Assembly (NCBI GenBank): GCA_037044905.1
Contig: JBAOKB010000054.1
Span: 1 to 64,000 of the forward strand
Direction: 5' to 3'
DNA from: Hortaea werneckii
Taxonomy: Eukaryota; Ascomycota; Dothideomycetes; Mycosphaerellales; Teratosphaeriaceae
Length of the DNA stretch: 64,000 nt
Shown here: one piece after another, positions 33,504 through 43,655 of the stretch
How positions within the stretch are numbered: position 1 is the stretch's first letter
How the letters are laid out: every line of letters begins with the position of its first letter
Made by a program: the position numbers and the translations under genes
The notes under the pieces: generated by a model
What the model was told of the DNA's origin: nothing
The model's input: only the letters and a program-made list of their open reading frames with translations
Databases searched by the model: none

Positions 33504-34352
33504 TCACTCCGCATCCAAAACAGCATAGGATACCTTACTACTTCCCTTCTGCCTCTTAATACTCTTCACGACAACTTCCCCTACTCGACTCGTATCCGGA
33601 ACATGCGTCCCACCGCAGGGATACGCGCCTGCGCCTACAATATCGACGACTCGTACTTTACCATCCGCTCCGGCTATAATGGGCATCCCTTCAGCCATGA
33701 TGACCGCATGGGAGTGGAGCTCCTCGGGAAGGTACCAGGACAGTTTCACCGGTAGAGCATCTTTCACGTACTGGCTTGCTTGGTTCTGGATTGCTTCTTT
33801 GAATCTACCATCGATCGAACCTTGGAATTCTACAAATGAGGTATCCGGGTAATGCTGGGCTTTGAGTTCGGTGACCTTAAGGTAGGGTTCCTGCTGGGCT
33901 AGTCGACGGATGGAGAGGGCGATGATGTGGCCTGCGGTGTGGATCCTACTGTTCAGGTCGCGTTTGGCGCCGTCGATGTGTTGCTCGACCATATCACCCG
34001 CTTCGAGCTTCGCGGTAATGGGGTCTTCGAAGTGGCCAAAGTGCAGGATCCGGCCTTCGGAGGCATTTCGGACTGCTTCTACGATGAATTGAGGACGTTT
34101 CTCGCCATGGCTGGTCGCTTCTATGTATCCTGTATCGAATGGCTGGCCGCCTCCTTGAGCGTAGAAGATCGTCTCATTGGTCTCGAGTGCGTAAGTGTTC
34201 TCGGAGCCAGTTTTGAATAGACCTTGTTCGGCATCGGACAGGACCGACAAGGGCTGGATAGCAACGACACGGGCAATGTGGGTTCGTAGCCCTTCTTCGT
34301 ACTGATAGATCGCTTTCGTTGGCCGGCTGGAAGGGAGGGATGGGTCCGTCAT
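33504..34352 (-). CDS. stand-alone AlaX-type tRNA editing protein
   Basis: Single-exon, 282 aa. It is related to the editing domain of alanyl-tRNA synthetase and hydrolyses mischarged Ser- or Gly-tRNA(Ala) in trans. An N-terminal β-barrel part holds FYAQGGGQPFDTG (the GGGQ motif). The zinc site is HTAGH (H-x3-H) plus CGGTH (C-x3-H), both complete. Presence of both the N-barrel and the C-terminal editing core fits the longer AlaX class (AlaX-M/II). It shares a 454-bp divergent promoter region with the ABC transporter gene, without obvious functional link. Confidence 0.93.
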   Translation of the reverse strand: MTDPSLPSSRPTKAIYQYEEGLRTHIARVVAIQPLSVLSDAEQGLFKTGSENTYALETNETIFYAQGGGQPFDTGYIEATSHGEKRPQFIVEAVRNASEGRILHFGHFEDPITAKLEAGDMVEQHIDGAKRDLNSRIHTAGHIIALSIRRLAQQEPYLKVTELKAQHYPDTSFVEFQGSIDGRFKEAIQNQASQYVKDALPVKLSWYLPEELHSHAVIMAEGMPIIAGADGKVRVVDIVGAGAYPCGGTHVPDTSRVGEVVVKSIKRQKGSSKVSYAVLDAE

Positions 34353-34806
34353 GTTTACTTTCTTTCACAAGGCTACGATTGAGCGGAGCAGGGGACGTCT
34401 ATGAATGTCTGATCACTGGCAGAATGAAGTCGAATAATAGCAGACAACGCTGTCATACTTTGACCATGGAGTTGACTATTCCGTCTGACTCATCTTGTCC
34501 GGTTGATGGAGGATGGATGCATTGAGGTGGCGATGGAGCTGGAAGCATGAGACTGGTGCCTGAGGCTTGAACCAGACCTCGGCATTCATGTGAAAGCGCG
34601 TGGAGGCGGTCGTCACGCGGACGGACGAGCACATGCAAGAGAGGCCAATAGCCAACATGAGAGTAAGGCAGTCAGCCATATGCCCCCTTCACCTCTTGCT
34701 CCACCTCCTCACACCGCAGTGAAGACCAACGTATTATCGTCTTCCATCGCTAGATACACCTCCCTCCTCCATGTAGTAGTCAACCACGTCTTGATGCGCC
34801 TACACA
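34353..34806. other. bidirectional promoter, AlaX (-) / ABCD transporter (+)
   Basis: Between divergent starts. A C/T-rich stretch at about 34680-34780 probably belongs to the leader of the + strand gene. Confidence 0.45.
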
Positions 34807-37395
34807 ATGGCTGTCCAATCCACCCTGCGTCTCTCCCCGGCCGATCGCTTCTCCTCCCTCTTTGATCACTATTACGAGCGCCTATCGAAGCGGCTGTCAA
34901 GACTAGAACGACGTAGTCCGCTGAACAGGCGCACGACGCAGCTGCTGGCCACACTAGCCCTTTCCTTGACCATCATCGTCGCCGGCTATGGCGGCTACAA
35001 CATCTATCGCCGTCGCAGGACGGAGCACGATCAAGGCCGCAGGTTAGTCCGCCGAAATAGCGGCCTAAGAGGCAAGGATGGCGAGCGCACCATCTTCGTT
35101 CCCTATAAGAGCAGTACAGCCAAAGTCACTATCCGTCCGACTAAACAATCCACCTTCGATGCACACCGACGACTCTTCCTCCGTCCACCCAAGCAGACGG
35201 GCATGGAGTCAGGTGTACCGCCCACCAACATCAAGCCTGGGCTCAACATGGCCTTCCTGCATCAGTTCGGAGCGTTGATGAACATCATGATACCCCGCTG
35301 GAGCAGCAAAGAGACCGGTCTCCTCACCACGCACGCCATCTTCCTACTTCTCCGCACCTACCTCTCCCTCGTAGTCGCACGCATAGACGGCGAGATAGTG
35401 CGGGACTTGGTCGGCGGCAAGGGCAAAGCCTTCCTGCTCGGATTGGCCAAGTGGTTAAGCATAGGCGCAGTGAGCAGCTACACCAACAGCATGATCAAGT
35501 TCTTGCAGAGCAAGATCAGCATCGCTTTCCGGACCAGACTCACCCGGTACATCCACGACTTGTACCTGAGCCCGCAGCTGGCTTACTACAAGCTGCATAA
35601 TCTCGATGGTGGCGCGGGACAGGGAGCAGATCAATTCATTACCCAGGATCTGACTCTGTTCTGTGATAGCGCGGCGGCTCTCTACTCTTCGCTTGGGAAG
35701 CCATTGGTAGACCTGGTCACCTTCAACTTCCAGCTGTACAAGTCTCTCGGCCCATTGGCACTGAGCGGATTGCTGATCAACTACTTTGCCACGGCTACTC
35801 TGCTCCGCAAGCTTAGCCCTCCGTTTGGGAAGATGAAGGCCGTTGAGGGTCGGAAAGAGGGCGATTTCAGAGCGCTGCATGCGCGGCTGATCGCCAATGC
35901 CGAGGAAGTCGCCTTTTATGCTGGAGGCCCAACGGAACATATCCTGCTCGATCAGGGCTTCAAGGAGCTACGCAAGTGGATGGAAGGCATCTACAAGATC
36001 AAAGTAGGATATAACATGCTTGAAGACTTTGTGCTGAAGTACAGCTGGTCGGCTTTTGGGTATCTCGTCACCAGCCTGCCGGTCTTTCTTCCTGCTTTAG
36101 GCGGCCTCAGCGAGGACGAGAACAGGGGTCCACGGGCAAGTGCAACCGGCAGATCGACCTACGAAGAGTCCTCCGCAGACGTAGAACATCTCGGCCGCGA
36201 CCCAGAGCAGAGCTACTCTGCCAGCGAACGGAGTGGCGGCAGAATGAAGCAGTTCATCACGAACAAACGTCTTATGCTGTCGCTTGCCGACGCAGGCGGC
36301 CGCATGATGTACAGCCTTAAAGATCTTGCTGAGCTTGCAGGCTACACAAGCCGCGTATACGCTCTCATCTCCACCTTACACCGTGTTCAGTCGCACGCCT
36401 ACCACCCAACTCGCGGAGCCTACCCCGAACTATACAGCATGACGGACGTACAAGGCACATTACAAAAGGGCTTCGACGGGGTCCGACTCGAGAACGTCCC
36501 CGTGGTCGCACCCTCCCTCTTCCCCCTCGGCGGGGAAGAACTAATCGAAAACCTCTCCTTCATCGTGGGACCAGGCGACCACCTCCTGATCACCGGGCCC
36601 AACGGCGCCGGCAAATCCGCCGTTTCCCGCATCATCGCAGGACTCTGGCCGACGTACCGCGGCCTGACCTCGCGCCCCCGCCAGATCGGCCAAGACGGCA
36701 TCATGTTCCTCCCGCAACGCCCTTACCTCTCGCCCGGCACCCTACGCGACCAGGTCATCTACCCGCACACCGAGCTCGACATGCGGGAATCCAGCCGGCG
36801 GACCACCGACGCCGACCTCCAAACCATCCTCGACCAAGCTAAACTGCACTACCTCCCCTCCCGCGAGGGGGGCTGGGACACCCGCAAAGTCTGGAAAGAC
36901 GTCCTCTCGGGAGGGGAAAAACAACGCATTTCCCTCGCCCGCCTGCTCTACCACGAACCGCGCTACGCGATCATCGACGAAGGCACCTCAGCCGTGAGTT
37001 CCGACGTCGAGGGCCTACTCTACGAGACGTGTAAAAGTAAAGGCATCACGTTGATTACCATCTCCACCCGCGCGAGTCTGAAAAGGTATCATGGTTTTCT
37101 GCTTACGTTGGGACTTGGGGAGGAAGGGGAAGGGTATGAGTTTGTGCGGATCGGGACGAAGAGGGAGGTTGAGGGGGTTGAGGCCGAGGTCAGGGAGTTG
37201 AGGGATCGGTTAGGGTTGGTGGAGGGGTGGAGGGCGCGGAGGGCGGAGATTGAGGAGGAGTTGGCGAGGGTGTGGGTTAGAGGTGTCGAGGGCGGTAGGG
37301 ACAGTGAGGAGCAACGGGAGGGGGTTTTGGAAGCTCCGAGGTTTGATGGTGGTGGTGTCGAGGTGGAGGAGGGGGAGGGAAGGCAGGGAGAGTGA
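34807..37395 (+). CDS. peroxisomal ABC half-transporter, subfamily D (PXA/PMP70/ALDP type)
   Basis: Imports long-chain acyl-CoA into peroxisomes as a dimer. Single exon, 862 aa. A first hydrophobic segment near residue 50 (TLALSLTIIVAGYGGY) is followed by the ABCD membrane domain. That domain holds the subfamily EAA-like motif NAEEVAFYAGGPTEH. The nucleotide-binding domain has Walker A GPNGAGKSAV, the Q-loop LPQRPYLSPGTLRDQV, signature LSGGEKQRISLARLL, and Walker B AIIDEGTSAVSSDVE. A short linker in the membrane domain (about 435-475) is Ser/Glu-rich and variable. The C-terminal ~80 residues are Glu/Arg/Gly-rich, coded by G-rich DNA with a different base composition from the rest. It belongs to one of the two yeast-like halves (Pxa1 or Pxa2); which one I cannot tell. 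Confidence 0.93.
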   Translation: MAVQSTLRLSPADRFSSLFDHYYERLSKRLSRLERRSPLNRRTTQLLATLALSLTIIVAGYGGYNIYRRRRTEHDQGRRLVRRNSGLRGKDGERTIFVPYKSSTAKVTIRPTKQSTFDAHRRLFLRPPKQTGMESGVPPTNIKPGLNMAFLHQFGALMNIMIPRWSSKETGLLTTHAIFLLLRTYLSLVVARIDGEIVRDLVGGKGKAFLLGLAKWLSIGAVSSYTNSMIKFLQSKISIAFRTRLTRYIHDLYLSPQLAYYKLHNLDGGAGQGADQFITQDLTLFCDSAAALYSSLGKPLVDLVTFNFQLYKSLGPLALSGLLINYFATATLLRKLSPPFGKMKAVEGRKEGDFRALHARLIANAEEVAFYAGGPTEHILLDQGFKELRKWMEGIYKIKVGYNMLEDFVLKYSWSAFGYLVTSLPVFLPALGGLSEDENRGPRASATGRSTYEESSADVEHLGRDPEQSYSASERSGGRMKQFITNKRLMLSLADAGGRMMYSLKDLAELAGYTSRVYALISTLHRVQSHAYHPTRGAYPELYSMTDVQGTLQKGFDGVRLENVPVVAPSLFPLGGEELIENLSFIVGPGDHLLITGPNGAGKSAVSRIIAGLWPTYRGLTSRPRQIGQDGIMFLPQRPYLSPGTLRDQVIYPHTELDMRESSRRTTDADLQTILDQAKLHYLPSREGGWDTRKVWKDVLSGGEKQRISLARLLYHEPRYAIIDEGTSAVSSDVEGLLYETCKSKGITLITISTRASLKRYHGFLLTLGLGEEGEGYEFVRIGTKREVEGVEAEVRELRDRLGLVEGWRARRAEIEEELARVWVRGVEGGRDSEEQREGVLEAPRFDGGGVEVEEGEGRQGE

Positions 37396-38819
37396 GGGGT
37401 GTGTTGGGAGATTTGTCTGGGAGATTTTCCCCCTTGGATAGGATAATTGATCACGAAAACTATCATATAAGAACGTGTAATGGATGTATTTCACGGATTT
37501 TATGATCCGCGAGAATAGCGTTTCACTGAGGGTTGCAGAACGCATATGGTGGGCTTTCACGAAACTCCGAATCACGTAGGGCTTTGACTGTATCTGTGAT
37601 CCGCTACCTCGCCATAAAATTGTAGAAAGAAATCGAATAGAATAAAATAAAGAAAAAAGAACAGAAAAAGAAAATGGAGAAAAAAGAATGAAGTCAAGAA
37701 GGCGATAGCGAGCAACACCCACCAAAAAGCCCGATCTTCACTCATGGTCCAAACGATACCATAGCCATCCACGTGCGATCTTCCTGCTGTCGTAATATTC
37801 TCCCTCCACATCCTTCCACCCTCTCCCTTCTCTCTCAAAGGCTAAGGAAAAAAATATCTTACGATTTAAGGACCTTAAGACAGACTTTAAGAGGGTGTGT
37901 GAAGCCATACAGCACTGCCTCAAGCTGTGTGGCATGGGCATTCTCCACCGTCTGCCTACTTCCTTTGAGAGTCCCACGACCGAGAAAACGGTCAGATCCA
38001 ACCAGGAAAAAAGAAAAGAAGAGAAAAGTAAAAGGAAAGAAAAAAGGGAGAGAGGAAAGATACACCATCAGGAGGGAATATTCATAGAAAGAACTCAGGT
38101 CTGAAAGTCCCCATTAAGGAGAAGAGGGGAAAAAAAAAAGAAAAGAAAAAAAAAACCAATAGGAAGCAGGAAAGTAAAGTCTTCGGGACCCTATCTGCAC
38201 CAACAGAACTACCTAAATCCAACCCCTTTCCTCGAATAAAAGAAAACAAAAAGGGAAAAAAAGAAAGGAAATTGGTATATTCGCCCCTCTGATCTGGATA
38301 AAACGCCCGCCCCCGCTCCGCGCATAGAACCCACTTGACTCCCTTCCCCCACCCCTTATTGTCCGAGAGGAACTCAGGACCTGACCCCATCCCCACCCGT
38401 CTCCCCCCGTGGTCATGATACGTGGGATAATGGGCTCCCATCCTCATCATAATCATCATGCCCGGTCCAAGAGCAACAGGGAGGAATAAAAAAAGCAAAG
38501 ACTGATCCAACGCCCTGGTTTTGCTGATGCAGAAAGACTGCGAAACTCGGGGTCCCCGTCGCATCGAATCAATTTCAGGTAGAGGAACCCCCGTCAGAAA
38601 GGGGGAATAGAAGGGAGGAGAGTGAGGGGGCGGGAAGGGGTGGTCCAAAACCCAATTCTTCACCACCCGGGACGATAGAGGTGGGTTTCCAGAGTAAAAG
38701 TATAGTAGAATAGGATATCCCTCCCACGCTGATGGAGGGGAGTAGGTACGAAATAAAGGGAGTAAGAGAAGGTAAGAGAAAGAGGGAGATGGATGGATGC
38801 AGAGAGGAAAAAGCCTTTT
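37396..38819. other. convergent intergenic region rich in polypurine tracts
   Basis: Long A/G-only runs occur, for example about 37640-37690, 38005-38065 and 38120-38155. Frames here (such as 38082-38666 on -) are low-complexity Phe/Leu/Ser readings of these tracts and are not called. The right end is the 3' region of the E2 gene. Confidence 0.5.
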
Positions 38820-39677
38820 TCAAGCAGCCTCTTCCATCTCCGCCGGCTCCAGATGTCGCGCGTCCAACTTCCGCTTGAACTCGACCTTATCCGAGTCCCA
38901 GAGCAGGGCGGCTTCGCCGTTGAGGGGGGAGGCACTTTATGACATGTTAGCCCATCTCATTCGCAGTCGGCGCCGGCGGCAAGTGTTCACCGTTTGCTTT
39001 ACTCCCGTCCTCTTGCAAGGAAGAAGGGACTAAAGGAAAGGCCACCTGAGGAAAAAAAAGGGGGGGGAAGGAAAAAGGAAAGAACATACTTATTCGGCTC
39101 CCCCAACAAACTCTGAATACTCAACAACACCGTCTGCGTATTCATCACCGCACTCCACGCCCCCTCCTCTTTCCCACTCCCGCCCGGCTTCAAAATATCC
39201 AGACAGATTCTGCCCGAGAAGTCCACGTTGGGATGGTAGATGGGCGTCTTGAACAGCACTTCCGGCGGCGCGTAGGGGTAGTTATTAGGGTAGGCGAGGG
39301 TGAGTTTGAAGGTTTTGTTGGCGTAGGGGGTCTCGGTGGGGCCTTGTAGGGTCGCGTTCCAGTGTGTCATGTCGCTGCCGGAGGGGAAGGCGGAGATTCC
39401 CGCCGTGGGTTGGGTCATGAGGGTCATGAGTTCGGATTGTAGGCTATGTAGGGAGTGATGGCAGTCAGTCGGGTCTGCTTCTGGGAATTTTTGGCTCGTC
39501 CTTTGTCTCGTGTCTATGTTCTCTTTCTGATAGATGTAGTGGCCTTCAGGGATAGATGACATACCGCTTCACGACATTGCCGTTGGTGGTTGCGTTGGCT
39601 GGCCCGCTGGTGCTCTTAGCACCTTGGCCTACAGACGGAGCTGATGCGGCGCTCATGGTGTTTAATCTGCTGGCCAT
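38820..39677 (-). CDS. UBC11: ubiquitin-conjugating enzyme E2, UBE2C/UBC11 type
   Basis: E2 that works with the anaphase-promoting complex to start ubiquitin chains on mitotic substrates. Exons 39565-39677, 39090-39443 and 38820-38934; introns 121 and 155 bp; 193 aa from MASRLNTMSAASAPS, or 186 aa from the ATG at 39656. UBC fold: KRLQSELMTLM (joined across intron 1), TAGISAFPSG, TPIYHPNVDFSGRICLDIL with the catalytic Cys, and TVLLSIQSLLGEPN then NASPLNGEAALLW across intron 2. The ISAFP, NTQTVLLSIQ and SPLN blocks point to UBE2C. A small insert GGSGKEEG follows the catalytic Cys, longer than in yeast and human. The N-terminal Ala/Ser/Gly tail is typical. Confidence 0.9.
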
Positions 39678-40299
39678 CGACTTGGGTTGTGAAGATTTCG
39701 TAGGTGTGGTGGTAGGAGAGGACGTCTTGTTGTCTCGGTGCTCGTGTGACGATAAGCAGTGGAGTGGGAAGGCTGATCGGTAGGAGAAATCGCTTTTCGG
39801 CTGGGTTGGGTCGGGGATATTAATGATGTCTTGGTAATTCTCCCGGATCTCTCTTCTCTCACTTTTCTACTGCGTTTCGAGACTGAGCCGTGGTATCGGA
39901 GACAGACGTTTCTCATCTTCCCTAGCAACCGGATCAACAGTGACGACACCCGAGCCTGGACCCTGAGAATTTCCATCTCAGCCAATCAGATCAGATTACA
40001 GCCGGATTCCAGCCGGATTCCAGAGCGCTTCCTGATACACTCGATAAATGCACGCTTTCATTTTCTGCTGCTATTTTCATGGCTTCTGTACGGAAGCGCT
40101 ACTTCTACTCTTCAATCGTTGGTTAAAACGCTCACTGATCTCCAGGTGAGACAGCTCTGGCGCCTCGATTGGCGCCAGCGTCACATGGATGTCCGTCAAC
40201 TCTTCCCCCCTTCTTAAGTATGCCGATATGAAAGAAAGCTACATTCATGTTATCCCACCCTTCTTGTCTCCTGCATCCTACCACCAAACGCCTCACCCA
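39678..40299. other. intergenic, E2 promoter and 3' flank of poly-Ser gene
   Basis: No gene recognised in this stretch between two - strand genes. Confidence 0.4.
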
Positions 40300-42978
40300 T
40301 CACTTCCCTCTCCCTCTCCGTTCGCTCTCAAACCCCAAGCCGACTCTCAAGAACACACCTGGGGAGTCCGAAGTCCCACTCGCCACACCATTCCCCTCGG
40401 GGAAGGTGGTCGAGCTGTTGATGCTAGTCCTGCCAGCCACCTGCCAGATATCCATACCCATTGGGGCAGTAGTGCTCGAAGGTTCCGTGAGCGGGAGATG
40501 AGGTCGTGAGTTCTTCGTTCCCTTCCTTCTGGCGCGTGACTCCCCGGCTTTGGTGCGGCGTTCTTCTGTTGTTTCGTAGTGTCCATGCCAGTACCCCTCG
40601 TCGTCGTCTGGATCGGTCGTTGCCGTGTCTTCGTTCGTTTCTGCAGTATCGTGCTCCTTGGGTTCTGAAGCGGTCTTTCCCGTGATGGTCTTGTCTCTCT
40701 CCTCGTGGGACTCGCCGTCTTGTGAATCGGCTTCTCCCATGTCCTCGCTCAGTGCCTCGTCATCCTCGAAATCTTCAAGACTGAACTCATCCATGTCCTC
40801 ACTGAGTCCCATATCGTACTCAGCACCTCCAAACTTGATCTCGTCCTGATCCTCACTCGCTCCCCTGTGATACCTTTTCTCTCGATAATCGATCCTTGCA
40901 GATTCCGGGCTCTCCTCCTCATCGTATCGCAAGGACTCGCTGATCGCCCGTTGAAGCTCTTTCTCCTCTTCCCCGGCTGCTTGCGCCAGAGATCGCTGCA
41001 AAGCCCACTGCATCTCCTCCCCGTCATCCTCTTCATCGTCACCATTCCCGGCACGGACCCAACTTTTCCCCTTGCTGCTCTTCTCTTTCATGTTCGTCTT
41101 CTTCTCCTTCTTCTGCTCCTTTCTTTCCTTCTTCTTTTCCTTCTTCGTCTTCTTCCCCCGCTGCTTCTGAGTCGGCCAATCTCCCCCGCTCACCTCCCCA
41201 TCCTCCTTCTCCTCCTCTTTCTCCCCCGCGACAACCTCCTCCTCCTCCTCCTCCTCCTCCCCCTCCCACTCCCCCGCAACACCCTCCTGCCCCATCTCCT
41301 CCTCCCAATCCCCCTCCCCCAACAACGCAACCTCCTCCCCTTTGCCCCCAAACTTAATCCTAAAAACAAACGCCTCATACGCGAACCGCGCGGCCTCCAA
41401 ATTCCTCACCACCTTCCCATCCCCCAGCAAATCATCCAACTTCGTCGCCGTCGCCGACGAGGACAACGAAGAAGAAGAAGAAGAAGAAGAAGAAGAAGAA
41501 GAAGAAGAAGAAGAAGAAGAAGAAGAAGAAGAAGAAGAAGAAGAAGAAGAAGAAGAAGAAGAAGAAGAAGAAGAAGAAGAAGAAGAAGAAGAAGAAGAAG
41601 AAGAAGAAGAAGAAGAAGAAGAAGAAGAAGAAGAAGAAGAAGAAGAAGAAGAAGAAGAAGAAGAAGAAGAAGAAGAAGAAAGACCGGTAATCGTACCCTC
41701 GAGACGACGGAGGAAGCAGCGCGTAGCAGGATCGGAAGCGAATGGTGTGGCGCAGGAGGGCGGGAGGAGGATCTCCACGTGGTGCGCCCGGAGCAGTGAG
41801 AAGGGGAGCAGGATGAGCTGCAGGTTGCTGGTGCCGTGGAAAGTGGTTTCGCGTGGGCGGGCGCGGTGGGGGTCCCACCACCAGGATGATTCGGAAGTGA
41901 AAGCGGAAGGGGCTGGGTTAGAGGAGGAGGAGGAGGTGGTGGTGGGGTTGGAGTTGTCCTCGTTTCTTCCGCGACGACGACGACGACAGCGATCCGCAAA
42001 CGAAATCCGCAGTCTCGTGATGCGATTGTCCCTCCCCGATCCCTCAGCCCGTTCAAGCAGCCGCACGAGCGCGAGGACCATGAAATACGTGTTCATCGAG
42101 ACCATCCTCCCATTGACCTCCTCCTCCTTGCCTGAAGCAGGCGGCGGCAGAATCTCCACCCTCACCTTCTTGACCCGATCCAGCCCAAACATCGCTCCGG
42201 AATGAAACCTCCCCCCGAAGCGCGGGTCTTTCATCATCCCCCTTCCCCCTGGTCCTCTGGCCCCACCACACCCATCATCTCCCACCCCATCATCGTCCGA
42301 GGAAGGGAGACAATAAAACTGCAACGGCTGGCGTCCGGAATTCAAAAACTCGATCCCACCGGAGTGAAACCCCTCGTGCACGTGGACCACGAACTCGCGT
42401 TCGGTGTACAGGACTTCGGTGATCTCGGCGCAGAGGCGACGGTTGAGGGTCATGAGGTCTGCGGTGCGGTTTGCCCTTTTCGCGGGGGTGGCGGAGGGAC
42501 TAGCAGAGGAGGAGGGCGAGGATGAGGAGGAGGAGGAGGACGAGGTGATGGAAGAGGCGGGCGAGTGAGCGCGATTTCCTCCGGATGGACGATTGTCCTC
42601 GCTGGAGTTCTGCTTCCGAGTATAGTGATCGTCGTCTTCGCAGCGGACTGGGATCGCTACGTCCCTGGCAGGCAAACTGTCGGCGAAGATGGCGCGCCGG
42701 AGTTCGGTAGGCAAAGTCATAAAGGGACATTTGCCATCCGGTGGCGGGATCTCGGCTGGATGGTTGTCGTTCATTGCGGGAAGCCCGTTGGCACAGGTGA
42801 GGTTGGAGGGGAGATGATGGAGTTTGGTCAGCGAGCTGACGTCGAGGCCGAGGAAGCTGAGGATGGTGTTGGTGATGTCTGCGTTCAGGGGTGGGAGGTT
42901 GGGGTTGTGGACGGGGAGGTCGTGGAGGAGGATGCGGGTGTAGAGTGAAGCGACTTTGGAACGATCGACTAAAGCCAT
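40300..42978 (-). CDS. poly-Ser protein with F-box-like N-terminus and two UIM-like motifs
   Basis: Single exon; start chosen at MALVDRSKVASLY (42978), with another in-frame ATG at 43083; 892 aa. An N-terminal block MTLPTELRRAIFADSLP followed by LMTLNRRLCAEITEVLYTER resembles the F-box-like/2EXR regions of fungal-specific proteins. Ser-rich stretches, a WWWDPHRARPRETTFHGT block, then about 70 Ser coded by pure TCT units follow. The C-terminal third is very acidic/Lys-rich. It contains EEMQWALQRSLAQA and EKELQRAISESLR, both with the φ-x2-A-φ-x2-S core and acidic lead of ubiquitin-interacting motifs. Expected role is ubiquitin-linked binding in cytosol or nucleus; no enzyme domain is seen. The + strand poly-Glu and poly-Arg frames over the same region are shadows. 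Confidence 0.8.
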   Translation of the reverse strand: MALVDRSKVASLYTRILLHDLPVHNPNLPPLNADITNTILSFLGLDVSSLTKLHHLPSNLTCANGLPAMNDNHPAEIPPPDGKCPFMTLPTELRRAIFADSLPARDVAIPVRCEDDDHYTRKQNSSEDNRPSGGNRAHSPASSITSSSSSSSSSPSSSASPSATPAKRANRTADLMTLNRRLCAEITEVLYTEREFVVHVHEGFHSGGIEFLNSGRQPLQFYCLPSSDDDGVGDDGCGGARGPGGRGMMKDPRFGGRFHSGAMFGLDRVKKVRVEILPPPASGKEEEVNGRMVSMNTYFMVLALVRLLERAEGSGRDNRITRLRISFADRCRRRRRGRNEDNSNPTTTSSSSSNPAPSAFTSESSWWWDPHRARPRETTFHGTSNLQLILLPFSLLRAHHVEILLPPSCATPFASDPATRCFLRRLEGTITGLSSSSSSSSSSSSSSSSSSSSSSSSSSSSSSSSSSSSSSSSSSSSSSSSSSSSSSSSSSSSSSSSSSSSSSSLSSSATATKLDDLLGDGKVVRNLEAARFAYEAFVFRIKFGGKGEEVALLGEGDWEEEMGQEGVAGEWEGEEEEEEEEVVAGEKEEEKEDGEVSGGDWPTQKQRGKKTKKEKKKERKEQKKEKKTNMKEKSSKGKSWVRAGNGDDEEDDGEEMQWALQRSLAQAAGEEEKELQRAISESLRYDEEESPESARIDYREKRYHRGASEDQDEIKFGGAEYDMGLSEDMDEFSLEDFEDDEALSEDMGEADSQDGESHEERDKTITGKTASEPKEHDTAETNEDTATTDPDDDEGYWHGHYETTEERRTKAGESRARRKGTKNSRPHLPLTEPSSTTAPMGMDIWQVAGRTSINSSTTFPEGNGVASGTSDSPGVFLRVGLGFESERRGRGK
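41468..41680. repeat. (GAA)71 trinucleotide microsatellite
   Basis: About 213 bp of uninterrupted GAA on the + strand (TTC on -), read as Ser (TCT) in the - strand gene. Purity implies a recent, unstable expansion. Length in the assembly may be approximate. Confidence 0.95.
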
Positions 42979-43655
42979 GCTGACGGCGGCTGGCGGTCTT
43001 CGTTTGGGGTCGCGAGTGAGTGTGTAAGTGAGTGTTGAAGAGATGAGGTGGCGAGCAGCTTCTTGTCTTTCTTCTTCCTTCACGCCTGGCGACTGCGTCC
43101 GGTTGTCGAGCCTGGTGTTAAATGATGCTTACTGCTTTTGCGAAAGTGGCTTCGCAAGATAGAAAGGTGATTGAGATAGTCTTCGATGTTGAGCATCTGA
43201 AGGGATATTGAACTCTGTACTGATCGTTGAAGCGAAGAGCACGTTCACGTGAACACTTTCAGTCAAGCCTCCAAGCGTCCTTCGTTTGCACAAACTGCAG
43301 GCAGAAGCGCGGCTATTGGCTAGAAGCTTCAAAGACCTCAACAAATTGGCATGTGAAAGGAGGAAAAGAAAAGGCTTCAATGGTCAATCAAATGCAAGGC
43401 TTACATGATGATTCTTATTTGATTTCTGACTGTCCTACTGCTTTCGCCGATCCCAGCTATCAAAACGACCTTGGTGGGATAGGCAGCAACAGTAGCGAAA
43501 TGCCTTTTTCTCCTCCTGCACTCCCGGGATTGTTTCACCTATCTTCAGCAGTACCAACGGAGCGGCTCAGTCCTTTTGATTATATTTTATCTGTCATATC
43601 CTCGTGCTCGTAAGGGGGAAATCCCTACGTAGCTTGTCCATCTATCCCTCGACCC
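42979..43655. other. intergenic, promoter of the poly-Ser gene and RTC3 3' flank
   Basis: No gene recognised. Confidence 0.4.

Noticed and set aside
38082..38666. 194-codon frame on the - strand
   Set aside because: Mostly Phe/Leu/Ser/Gly from polypurine/polypyrimidine tracts, with no domain.
41342..42205. Long + strand frames reading poly-Glu and poly-Arg opposite the poly-Ser gene
   Set aside because: They are the other-frame readings of the GAA microsatellite and its flanks. The - strand frame has the protein-like domains and a 2.7-kb continuous span.
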